Assembly: GCA_021778785.1 (NCBI GenBank) | Contig: JAJYBX010000125.1 | Coordinates: 1-6,176, forward strand | Reading direction: 5' to 3' | From: Acidobacteriota bacterium | GTDB taxonomy: Bacteria > Acidobacteriota > Holophagae > Holophagales > Holophagaceae | DNA: 6,176 nt | In this document: one piece after another, positions 1 to 5,581 of the stretch | Numbering within the stretch: the first letter of the stretch is position 1 | How the letters are laid out: each line of letters opens with the position of its first letter | Notes under the pieces: model-generated | What the model was told of the DNA's origin: nothing | The model's database searches: none | Seen by the model: the letters and a program-made list of their open reading frames with translations, nothing else | Program-made: the position numbers and the translations under genes

Positions 1-513
1 GGGCACGATGACCTTCACCGCCTGGTCGCGGATGGCGACGGGACCCACGGTGGGGCCCATCAGCACCAGCTCCTGGATCTCCTGGAGGCGGCCCGCGGCG
101 CTGGTCACGAGCGGCGACAGGGTGCCGGGCGGGAAGCCGCCCATGATGGCCGCCAGGCGCTCGCCCACCAGCTGGCGCGAGCGCCAGGGGTCGGTGCCGC
201 CCTCGAAGGCGATGACCACCTGCACGAGGCCGGCCTGGACGGTGCTCACCACGCGCTTCACGCCCGGGAGCCCGCCCACGGCCTGCTCCACGGGCTGGGC
301 CACGGTGAGCTCCAGCTCGGAGGCGGCGCGGCCGGGGCTCTGGATGAGCAGCTGCAGCGAGGGCAGGGACAGGTCGGGGATGAGGTCGCGCTTCAGGCTG
401 AAGAAGGTGAGCACGCCCAGGAAGGCGAGCAGCAGCGTGGCGCCGTAGACGAGGCCGCGCTTGGGCAGCAGCCAGGTGAACCAGCGGGTGAGCAGCTTGT
501 GGGTCTCACTCAT
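1..513 (-). CDS. RND efflux pump inner-membrane permease, HME (CusA/CzcA-like) type, N-terminal part (partial)
   Basis: This is the proton-driven inner-membrane pump of a tripartite efflux complex. It begins at the ATG at 513-511 and is open to the window edge, giving 171 residues of a protein that is normally about 1000-1050. The translation starts MSETHKLLTRWFTWLLPKRG. A first membrane helix lies at about residues 17-40, followed by the start of the porter domain. Family landmarks are the stretches RDLIPDLSLPSLQLLIQSPG, then QPVEQAVGGLPGVKRV and FEGGTDPWRSRQLVGERL. The last matches the FEDGTD...RQLVxERL signature of CzcA/CusA heavy-metal pumps better than that of AcrB-type drug pumps. A GGAGG ribosome site (519-523, minus strand) lies 5 bases before the ATG. 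The start overlaps the adaptor gene by 8 bases, so translation is probably coupled. The metal-binding methionines and the charged residues of TM4 lie outside the window, so the substrate is not determinable here. Confidence 0.93.
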   Translation of the reverse strand, partial: MSETHKLLTRWFTWLLPKRGLVYGATLLLAFLGVLTFFSLKRDLIPDLSLPSLQLLIQSPGRAASELELTVAQPVEQAVGGLPGVKRVVSTVQAGLVQVVIAFEGGTDPWRSRQLVGERLAAIMGGFPPGTLSPLVTSAAGRLQEIQELVLMGPTVGPVAIRDQAVKVIVP

Positions 514-1621
514 CGCCGCCTCCGAACTTCAGGCGCATCAGCTTCGACTTGAGGAGGTACGAACCGTCCGTGACCACCTTGGCGCCGGTGGGGAGACCCT
601 CCAGCACCAACGTGTTGCGCGCCACATCCGGGCCGCGCTTCACGGGCTGGAAGCGGGCCTGGTCCCCCTCCTGGAGGAAGACGCCCCAGACGCCCTCGAC
701 CTGCTGCAGGGCGGCGGTGGGCAGGAGGATGCCGTGCCCCACGGGCACCTGCACTTCCAGCGGGGTCCCGGGGATGGGCAGGGGGGCGCCGGAGAGGCGC
801 AGCCGGTAGGTCATGCGGTGGGTCATCTCGCCCATGGCGGAGGGCAGGCCGGCGACCTCGCCCTTCCAGGTGCGGTCGTCGTACCGGACGGCGGTGCGGC
901 TGCCCAGCTTCCAGGCCGCGGGGGCCGGAGGCGGCAGTTCCAGCACCGCCAGCGAGGCGGAGGCCGCCTGGAAGGCGCCCAGCTCCTCGTTCATGGCCAC
1001 GCCCTGGCCCAGCCGGGCCTTCCACTCCACCACCGTGCCGGCGGCGGGGGCGCGGAGGACATAGGTGCCGTCGGCCTGGTCCGGGGCCACGCCGCGGGCC
1101 TGCAGGGCGATGCGGGCGGACTCGGCCTCGGCGGCGGCGCTGGCGTGTTCCGCCTCGGCGGTCTCCAGGTCCCGGCGGGCGCCGGCCTGGGCCGCGGCCA
1201 GCCGCTGCTCGCGGGCCAGTTCGGTCTGGGTGCGCCGCAGGCGGGCCTGGGCCGTGAGCCACCGGGACTTCAGGTCCGCCAGCTCAGGGCTCCGCAGGGT
1301 GAGCAGGGGGGCGCCCTTGGCCACCGGGCGGCCCGGGGCGGCGGGGGCGGAGGCGACCATCCCGCTGACGGGGGCCGTGAGCAGGGCCCGGGCGGATTCA
1401 TCCCCTGCGGCTTCCGCGGGGAACCAGACCGTCAGCTCGGAGGGGGCCGGGACGGTGAGGGTGTGCAGGCCCTCCTGCACGGCCTTCAGGGGCACCCGGT
1501 CGGCGGCGGCTTCCGCCTGGGCGGGCGCGGCTCCGGCCGCGGTCGGCGGGGCGGTCTTGCAGCCCCCGAGGCCCAGCAGCGTGGCAGCCAGGGCGAGGGT
1601 GGGCATCGTGGACGGCTTCAT
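506..1621 (-). CDS. Efflux RND periplasmic adaptor (membrane fusion) lipoprotein, CusB/CzcB-like
   Basis: This 371-residue protein links the inner-membrane pump to the outer-membrane channel. It has a lipoprotein signal peptide with lipobox LGGC at residues 18-21, so the mature protein should be lipidated at Cys21. Visible order: low-complexity Ala/Pro linker (22-45); first lipoyl half-motif around 81-110 (TAPVSGMVASAPAAPGRPV); alpha-helical hairpin about 111-178, rich in Ala, Glu and Arg; second lipoyl half about 186-229 (LRAPAAGTVVEWKARLGQGV); beta-barrel about 235-295; membrane-proximal domain about 296-360. The last ends in TDGSYLLKSKLM, close to the usual end of CusB/CzcB adaptors. The ATG overlaps the TolC-family stop codon in an ATGA (1618-1621) and has a GGAG (1629-1632) 7 bases upstream. 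The 3' end overlaps the pump gene by 8 bases. I see no N-terminal Met-rich or His-rich metal site of the CusB/CzcB kind, so metal specificity stays open. Confidence 0.92.
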   Translation of the reverse strand: MKPSTMPTLALAATLLGLGGCKTAPPTAAGAAPAQAEAAADRVPLKAVQEGLHTLTVPAPSELTVWFPAEAAGDESARALLTAPVSGMVASAPAAPGRPVAKGAPLLTLRSPELADLKSRWLTAQARLRRTQTELAREQRLAAAQAGARRDLETAEAEHASAAAEAESARIALQARGVAPDQADGTYVLRAPAAGTVVEWKARLGQGVAMNEELGAFQAASASLAVLELPPPAPAAWKLGSRTAVRYDDRTWKGEVAGLPSAMGEMTHRMTYRLRLSGAPLPIPGTPLEVQVPVGHGILLPTAALQQVEGVWGVFLQEGDQARFQPVKRGPDVARNTLVLEGLPTGAKVVTDGSYLLKSKLMRLKFGGGDE

Positions 1622-2799
1622 CGGGCATCTCCAAGGGTCAGAAGGTCGAGTTCGGCGATCAGGGCGTGGGCGTCCCGCAGGCGCTGCAGGGTGGCGGACT
1701 GGGCCTCCAGGAGCTGGCGGCGGAGGAGGAGGGCCTCGGAGGGCCGCTCCTTGCCTTCCTGCAGCCGCAGATCCACGGCCTGCAGGGCGGCGTCGAAGCC
1801 CTGGGGCTCCGGGGGCTCCCCGAAGGCCCGGAGGCGGGCCAGGGCGGTGTCGAAACGGGAGGCGAGCTGGAGGTCCGCGGATTCACCCTCGCGCCGGAGG
1901 GCGGCCTGGCCCGCGGCCTGCTCCCGGCGCAGGGCGCCCAGCTCCCCGGCCCGGGGCAGGCGGAAGGCCACGCCCAGGCGGGTGATGCGTTCCTCGCCCT
2001 CGGAGGCGTAGCTGCCCCGCACGCTCCAGCGGGAGGCCTGCACGGCCTGCTGCAGCCGGAAGCCGGCCTGCTCGGTGGCCAGGCGGTCCGCCAGGGCCCG
2101 GCGGACCAGGCTGGAGCCGAAGGCGGCGGGCAGGGGCGCCGGGTCGGGCAGGGCCGCGGGACCCGGATCCGCCAGGGGCAGGGGCTCCGGCGGCAGGTCG
2201 GCCAGGGCCCGGAGGGCCGCCCACGCCTCGGCGGAGCGGCGGAGGGCATCGCCCAGCTCGGTCCGCTGCCGCACCAGGTCGCCGCGGACCAGCTCGGCCT
2301 GGTAGGCCGGATCCGATCCGGAGGCCACCCGGGCGCGGGCCACCCGCAGCCAGGTCTCCATGGTCTCCGACTGGCCGGTCCTCAGGCGCAGCTGGGCCTG
2401 GGCGAGCCAGGCCTCCAGGTAGGCGAGCCGCAGGCGGTGGCGCGCCTCCGCCCGGCCCAGGGCCAGGGCGGTCCGCTGGTTGGCATCCAGGGTGCGCTGG
2501 GCCTCGCCGCGGATGCGCGGCGCCAGCAGAAGGGGGGCGTCCACCTGGGCCACCTTGTCGGTGGTGGTGGTCACGGGGCCCACCCGCCGGCCGCCCTCGG
2601 CCAGGACCGTGGGGCCTTCCTTCAGGAACCCGCCGGTGGCGGCCAGCTGGCGGTGGCGGGCGGCGAGATCGGCTTCGATCCGCAGGAGCACGGGATCGGC
2701 CTTGGCCCGGGCCAGGAGGGCGTCATAGGTGAGGGGCGGTGCAGGGGCCTGGGCCGACAGGGCACAGGCCACCGTCCCCAGGAAGAGGGATCGGAACAT
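1618..2799 (-). CDS. TolC-family outer-membrane efflux factor, CzcC-like
   Basis: This 393-residue outer-membrane channel component is slightly shorter than the typical 400-450. It has a short signal peptide; cleavage is likely after ALSA at residues 13-16. A Cys at position 12 is preceded by TVA, but the hydrophobic stretch before it is too short for a convincing lipobox. The mature part has the two-repeat OEP layout. The first helical repeat starts at LTYDALLARAKADPVLL (23-39), with the strand-forming VTTTTDKVAQVDAPLLLAPR (76-95) and long Arg/Ala/Glu helices to about 200. A Pro-rich link (203-225) leads to the second repeat, with strands near 257-282 (WSVRGSYASEGEE, LGVAFRLP), and helices run to the end. 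The ribosome site GAGG (2806-2809) sits 6 bases before the ATG. It is the second gene of the minus-strand operon, 69 bases after the small Cys/His gene, and overlaps the adaptor start by 4 bases. Confidence 0.9.
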   Translation of the reverse strand: MFRSLFLGTVACALSAQAPAPPLTYDALLARAKADPVLLRIEADLAARHRQLAATGGFLKEGPTVLAEGGRRVGPVTTTTDKVAQVDAPLLLAPRIRGEAQRTLDANQRTALALGRAEARHRLRLAYLEAWLAQAQLRLRTGQSETMETWLRVARARVASGSDPAYQAELVRGDLVRQRTELGDALRRSAEAWAALRALADLPPEPLPLADPGPAALPDPAPLPAAFGSSLVRRALADRLATEQAGFRLQQAVQASRWSVRGSYASEGEERITRLGVAFRLPRAGELGALRREQAAGQAALRREGESADLQLASRFDTALARLRAFGEPPEPQGFDAALQAVDLRLQEGKERPSEALLLRRQLLEAQSATLQRLRDAHALIAELDLLTLGDAR

Positions 2800-2802
2800 G
2801 GG

Positions 2803-2848
2803 TTTCCTCGTGAAAGGGACATTCGGAACCTCCCCGGGGTCACCCGGG
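2803..2848 (-). promoter_or_regulatory. Leader of the TolC-family gene: ribosome site and small hairpin
   Basis: The 69-base gap before the outer-membrane factor gene holds a clear ribosome site (GAGGAAA, 2803-2809). Further upstream is a short inverted repeat, CCCGGG-N4-CCCGGG (2833-2848), able to form a 6-bp all-GC stem with a 4-base loop. No T-run follows on the minus strand, so it is not a rho-independent terminator. In DNA this GC-rich such a stem can arise by chance, and any regulatory role is a guess. Confidence 0.35.
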
Positions 2849-2868
2849 CAGGCGGAGCGTCGACTCGA

Positions 2869-3228
2869 TCAGGCGAGGGCCCGGGGCGGGGCGGTTTCCG
2901 GGCGGGCGGTGCGGCCGCGCGGGAAGGCGTGCAGGCGGGGCAGGAAGGCCCGTCCGGGAAGGGCCGCGGGAAGGGCCGGGGCCTCCGGAAGGGGGGGGAC
3001 GGGGCAACCGTGGTTGCAGAAGAAGTGGCAGCCGGCGACGCCATCGCCGGTCTGGGATTCCGCATAGACGAAGGGGTCGAAGGTCACGGCCACGGCCTGT
3101 CCGGCGGGGGGCGGGGCGATCTCCCCGATGCCCGCGTGGGAGGCCGAGTGCAGGAGGTACACGAGCGCCAGCCCCAGCATCAGGCCGGCGGCGGTGCGCT
3201 TCAGGAACCTTCGGAAGGGGGGCGTCAT
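2869..3228 (-). CDS. Small exported Cys/His-motif protein of unknown function, first gene of the efflux operon
   Basis: This is a 119-residue protein I cannot assign to a family. Residues 5-11 are basic (FRRFLKR) and 13-28 form one hydrophobic helix (AAGLMLGLALVYLLHS). Signal peptidase cleavage is plausible after HSASHA at residue 32; otherwise it is a membrane anchor with the rest in the periplasm. Residues 67-75 read CHFFCNHGC, that is three Cys and two His in nine positions, a plausible soft-metal site. The C-terminal 40 residues are rich in Pro, Ala and Arg and probably disordered. No good ribosome site precedes the ATG at 3228, which weakens the start choice. Small exported proteins such as CzcI occur next to czcC in some metal-efflux operons, so the position suggests an accessory role in metal efflux. 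This is inference from context and not homology. The reading frame may be real only in part, since long open frames are common at this GC content. Confidence 0.6.
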   Translation of the reverse strand: MTPPFRRFLKRTAAGLMLGLALVYLLHSASHAGIGEIAPPPAGQAVAVTFDPFVYAESQTGDGVAGCHFFCNHGCPVPPLPEAPALPAALPGRAFLPRLHAFPRGRTARPETAPPRALA

Positions 3229-3274
3229 GGTCGCGTTCGGGTTTCAGAATAGTCGGAAAAAGGCTAACCGGGCA

Positions 3275-3288
3275 ATGGATCCATATGG
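3275..3288. promoter_or_regulatory. Two overlapping perfect palindromes (candidate operator)
   Basis: ATGGATCCAT (3275-3284) and CCATATGG (3281-3288) are both perfect palindromes and share four bases. They lie directly beside, and overlap by two bases with, the tandem hexamer at 3287-3303, about 50 bases upstream of the minus-strand operon start. Short palindromes of this length occur by chance, so an operator role is only suggested by the position and by the adjacent repeat. Confidence 0.3.
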
Positions 3289-3303
3289 TTTACCGAAGGT
3301 TTA
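3287..3303 (+). promoter_or_regulatory. Tandem hexamer GGTTTA-N5-GGTTTA, candidate OmpR/PhoB-family response regulator site
   Basis: Two identical GGTTTA hexamers (3287-3292 and 3298-3303) are separated by five bases, giving an 11-bp period, so both face the same side of the helix. The next base is C after both copies, making the identity 7 of 7. This exactly satisfies the (T/G)GTTTA-N5-(T/G)GTTTA consensus known for PhoP of enteric bacteria. Winged-helix regulators of this family generally bind head-to-tail repeats of 10-11 bp. No regulator gene is present in the window, so the binding protein is unknown. The site lies 59 bases from the start of the minus-strand operon and 86 bases from the peptidase start, so it could serve either. 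Confidence 0.45.
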
Positions 3304-3379
3304 CATCGAATCAAACCTGCCCAGAAGGTCATCTGAATCCGGAATACGTAGTGTTACGATGGTTACTCCCATCCACCCT

Positions 3380-3383
3380 GGAG
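3380..3383 (+). promoter_or_regulatory. Ribosome binding site that decides the peptidase start
   Basis: GGAG lies 5 bases before the ATG at 3389. The frame stays open upstream to an ATG at 3128, but the signal peptide begins only at 3389, so this site fixes the start. Confidence 0.8.
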
Positions 3384-3388
3384 TTTCC

Positions 3389-5476
3389 ATGCGATCCCGC
3401 TTCCGAACCCTCCTCCTTCCGGCCCTCGCCCTCGCCCTGGCCGGCGCCTCCCTCCGTGCCGAAGAAGGCATGTGGACCTTCGACAACCTGCCGACCAAGG
3501 CGATCCAGGCCAAGTACGGCTGGGCCCCCGACCAGGCCTGGCTGGACCATGTGCGCCTGTCGGCCCTGCGCTTCCCCGGCGGCTCCGGCTCCTTTGTGAG
3601 CGCCGACGGCCTGGTGCTCACCAACCACCACGTGGGCCGCGGCTGGATCCAGCGGGTGAGCGACAAGGACCACGACTACGTGAAGAACGGCTTCTACGCC
3701 CCCACCCAGGCCCAGGAGATCAAGGTGCCGGGCCTGGAGGTGCTCACCCTCATGACCATGGACAACGTGACGGACCGGGTGAACAAGGCCGTCAAGCCCG
3801 GCACCTCCGAGAAGGAGGCCCTCAAGGTCCGCGAGGCCGAGATCGAGAAGATCAAGGACGAGATGCAGAAGAAGTCGGGCCTCACCTGCGAGCACGTGAG
3901 CCTCTACCAGGGCGGCGAGCACTGGATCTACAGCTACAAGAAGCACACCGACGTGCGCCTGGTCTTCGCGCCCGAGCAGCAGATCGCCTTCTTCGGCGGC
4001 GACTACGACAACTTCACCTACCCCCGCCACAACCTGGACTTCTCCATCTTCCGCGTCTATGAGGACGGCAAGCCCTACCAGCCGAAGGACTTCCTCCACT
4101 GGACGAAGAACGGCGTGAAGGCCGGCGACCTCACCTTCGTCACCGGCCATCCGGGCCGCACCAGCCGCCAGGACACCCTGGCCCAGATGAAGTTCGCCGG
4201 CGAGGTCGCCATCCCCCTCCGCCTGAAGTTCCTGGAGGACTACCGCACCGCGCTGATGGCCTACGCCGGGCGTTCCCCCGAGGCCGCCCGCCAGGTGAAC
4301 ACCCAGATCTTCGGCATCGAGAACAGCCTCAAGGCCATCCGCGGCTACAAGTCCGGCCTGGAGGACAAGGCCGCCATGGCCCGCATCGCCGCCGCCGAGA
4401 AGGACTTCCGCGGGAAGGTGGCGAAGGATCCGAAGCTGGCCGCGGAGGCCGGACCGAGCTGGGGCCGCATCGAGAAGGTCCTGGCCGTCGAGAAGCCCCT
4501 GATCCATGAGGCGATGTACGTCAGCACCGCCCATTCCACCCTCCTGGGCTACGCCCTCACCCTGGTGCGCCTGACGACGGAGGAGGGCAAGCCCAGCGAG
4601 AAGCGGCTGCCCGAGTTCAGCGACGCGAACCTGAAGGTCACGAAGATGCGCCTGGCCATCCCGGCGCCCTACTACCCCGAGCAGGAGGAATTCATGTTCG
4701 CCCGGGGCCTCGCCGAGGCCCAGAAGGCGCTGGGCCCCCAGCATCCCTACGTGAAGGCCCTGCTGGGCGGCCAGTCTCCCGAGGCCGTGGCCAAGGCGGC
4801 GGTCGAGGGTTCGAAGCTGGGCGATCCCGCCGTGCGGAAAGCCCTGATCGAGGGCGGGAAGAAGGCCGTGGACGCCAGCACGGATCCCATGATCCTCCTG
4901 GCGAAGAAGCTCGATCCCATCGCCCGGAAGCTCCGCAAGCAGATGGACGACCAGGTGACCGCGGTCATCACCGAGCAGGCCTCCCGCATCGCCAAGGCCC
5001 GCTTCGCCGTCTACGGCAAGTCCACCTACCCGGATGCGACGTTCACCCTGCGCCTCACCTACGGGCCCGTGGAGGGCTACCCCGCCAACGGCACCCTCAT
5101 CCAGCCCTTCACCACCTTCGGCGGCCTCTTCGACCGCTACGACGGCTGGGGCGGCAACGCCGCGAAGGCCCACGGCGGCGCCTGGGAACTGCCGCAGCGC
5201 TGGATCGACCACCGCAAGGACCTGGATCTGTCCACGCCCTTCGACTTCGTCCACGCCGTGGACATCATCGGCGGCAACTCCGGCTCGCCCGTGGTGGACA
5301 AGAAGGCTGAGCTGGTGGGCCTCATCTTCGATGGCAACATCGAGAGCCTGCCCGGCAACTACTTCTACGACGAGAAGGTGAACCGCGGCGTCTCCGTGGA
5401 CGCCCTGGCCATCACCGAGGCCCTGCGCAAGGTCTACGGCGCCGGCGCCCTCGCCGACGAGCTGACCGGCAAGTAG
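3389..5476 (+). CDS. S46 family serine dipeptidyl-peptidase, DPP7-like, periplasmic
   Basis: This 695-residue protein has the usual length for S46 peptidases (about 700-720), which remove dipeptides from the N-termini of oligopeptides in the periplasm. A signal peptide covers residues 1-24 (basic start, Leu/Ala-rich core, LRA before EEGMWTFDN). The catalytic triad by family pattern is His81 in LTNHHVGRG, Asp217 in YPRHNLDFSIFRVY, and Ser631 in GGNSGSPVVD. The chymotrypsin-like double barrel is split by a long helical region of about 270-540, which in the family caps the active site and makes it an exopeptidase. Residue 649, 18 after the Ser, is Gly (GLIFDGNIES). In known enzymes Gly here goes with hydrophobic P1 (DPP7/DAP BII) and Arg with acidic P1 (DPP11), so a DPP7-like specificity is inferred. 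The Cys that usually follows NHH is Val82, and Cys167 is the only Cys of the protein. The gene is followed by a hairpin and a paralogue, suggesting an amino-acid/peptide-utilising lifestyle. Confidence 0.95.
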   Translation: MRSRFRTLLLPALALALAGASLRAEEGMWTFDNLPTKAIQAKYGWAPDQAWLDHVRLSALRFPGGSGSFVSADGLVLTNHHVGRGWIQRVSDKDHDYVKNGFYAPTQAQEIKVPGLEVLTLMTMDNVTDRVNKAVKPGTSEKEALKVREAEIEKIKDEMQKKSGLTCEHVSLYQGGEHWIYSYKKHTDVRLVFAPEQQIAFFGGDYDNFTYPRHNLDFSIFRVYEDGKPYQPKDFLHWTKNGVKAGDLTFVTGHPGRTSRQDTLAQMKFAGEVAIPLRLKFLEDYRTALMAYAGRSPEAARQVNTQIFGIENSLKAIRGYKSGLEDKAAMARIAAAEKDFRGKVAKDPKLAAEAGPSWGRIEKVLAVEKPLIHEAMYVSTAHSTLLGYALTLVRLTTEEGKPSEKRLPEFSDANLKVTKMRLAIPAPYYPEQEEFMFARGLAEAQKALGPQHPYVKALLGGQSPEAVAKAAVEGSKLGDPAVRKALIEGGKKAVDASTDPMILLAKKLDPIARKLRKQMDDQVTAVITEQASRIAKARFAVYGKSTYPDATFTLRLTYGPVEGYPANGTLIQPFTTFGGLFDRYDGWGGNAAKAHGGAWELPQRWIDHRKDLDLSTPFDFVHAVDIIGGNSGSPVVDKKAELVGLIFDGNIESLPGNYFYDEKVNRGVSVDALAITEALRKVYGAGALADELTGK

Positions 5477-5489
5477 CGAAAGGCTTTTC

Positions 5490-5562
5490 CATCCACAGAT
5501 TCCACAGATGACACAGATTCAAAAGCGGACTGAATCTGTGGAATCTGTGGAATCTGTGGATG
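5490..5562. repeat. Long hairpin of 9-bp tandem units between the two peptidase genes
   Basis: Arms 5490-5521 and 5531-5562 are complementary at 30 of 32 positions (mismatches at 5510 and 5511), with a 9-base loop AAAGCGGAC. The right arm has three perfect tandem copies of AATCTGTGG (5533-5541, 5542-5550, 5551-5559). The left arm has the complement CCACAGATT once perfectly (5493-5501) and two copies with one change each (5502-5510, 5511-5519). It starts 13 bases after the upstream stop codon and ends 9 bases before the ribosome site of the next gene. There is no U-tract directly after the stem, so a rho-independent terminator is unlikely. Likely roles are a REP-like dispersed element, a 3'-end stabiliser of the first message, or a structure that separates expression of the two genes. 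Its A/T-richer composition differs sharply from the flanking genes. Confidence 0.9.
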
Positions 5563-5571
5563 ACATCTCTT

Positions 5572-5576
5572 GGGAG
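5572..5576 (+). promoter_or_regulatory. Ribosome binding site for the GTG start of the second peptidase
   Basis: GGGAG is followed by five T and then GTG at 5582, the same 5-base spacing as in the first peptidase gene. It supports GTG over the nearby ATG at 5560, which is in another frame and lies inside the hairpin. Confidence 0.75.
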
Positions 5577-5581
5577 TTTTT

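Larger units (their letters stand above)
3229..3388. other. Divergent intergenic control region
   Basis: This 160-base gap separates the leftward efflux operon from the rightward peptidase pair and must hold the promoters of both unless they lie inside genes. It is clearly richer in A and T than the flanking genes, especially 3240-3365. I find no strong sigma-70 pair in either direction. TACGAT at 3355-3360 is a weak candidate -10 for the peptidase, without a matching -35. The lack of a good -35 would fit activator-dependent promoters, in line with the tandem hexamer at 3287-3303. Confidence 0.6.

Noticed and set aside
461..2011. 516-codon open frame on the plus strand across the adaptor and outer-membrane factor genes.
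   Set aside because: It is a low-complexity Gly/Arg/Ala/Ser product running antisense to two recognisable genes and crossing their boundary.
2788..2799. Lipoprotein processing of the TolC-family protein at Cys12.
   Set aside because: The residues before Cys12 (TVA) and the short preceding hydrophobic stretch do not make a good lipobox. Ordinary cleavage after ALSA is more plausible.
1666..3252. 528-codon plus-strand open frame.
   Set aside because: It spans the outer-membrane factor gene, the leader and the small gene in antisense, with Gly/Gln-rich low complexity and no motif.
3355..3360. TACGAT as a sigma-70 -10 element for the peptidase gene.
   Set aside because: It has only four of six consensus matches and no recognisable -35 at 16-18 bp, which is too weak to annotate as a promoter.
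3128..3388. Extension of the first peptidase by 87 codons to an ATG at 3128.
   Set aside because: A proper signal peptide with a ribosome site begins at 3389. The extension would bury it and would run through the divergent promoter region and the small minus-strand gene.
3329..5254. 641-codon open frame on the minus strand across the first peptidase gene.
   Set aside because: It lies antisense to a confidently identified S46 gene. Its product is Gly/Leu/Ala/Val/His-rich with no domain, which is the usual shadow of a GC-rich coding sequence.
5560..5562. ATG as start of the second peptidase.
   Set aside because: It is out of frame with the S46 reading frame and lies inside the hairpin stem. 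GTG at 5582 has the ribosome site and the right frame.
5490..5562. Rho-independent terminator or CRISPR array.
   Set aside because: There is no T-run directly after the stem. The units are only 9 bp, contiguous and without spacers, so neither class fits.
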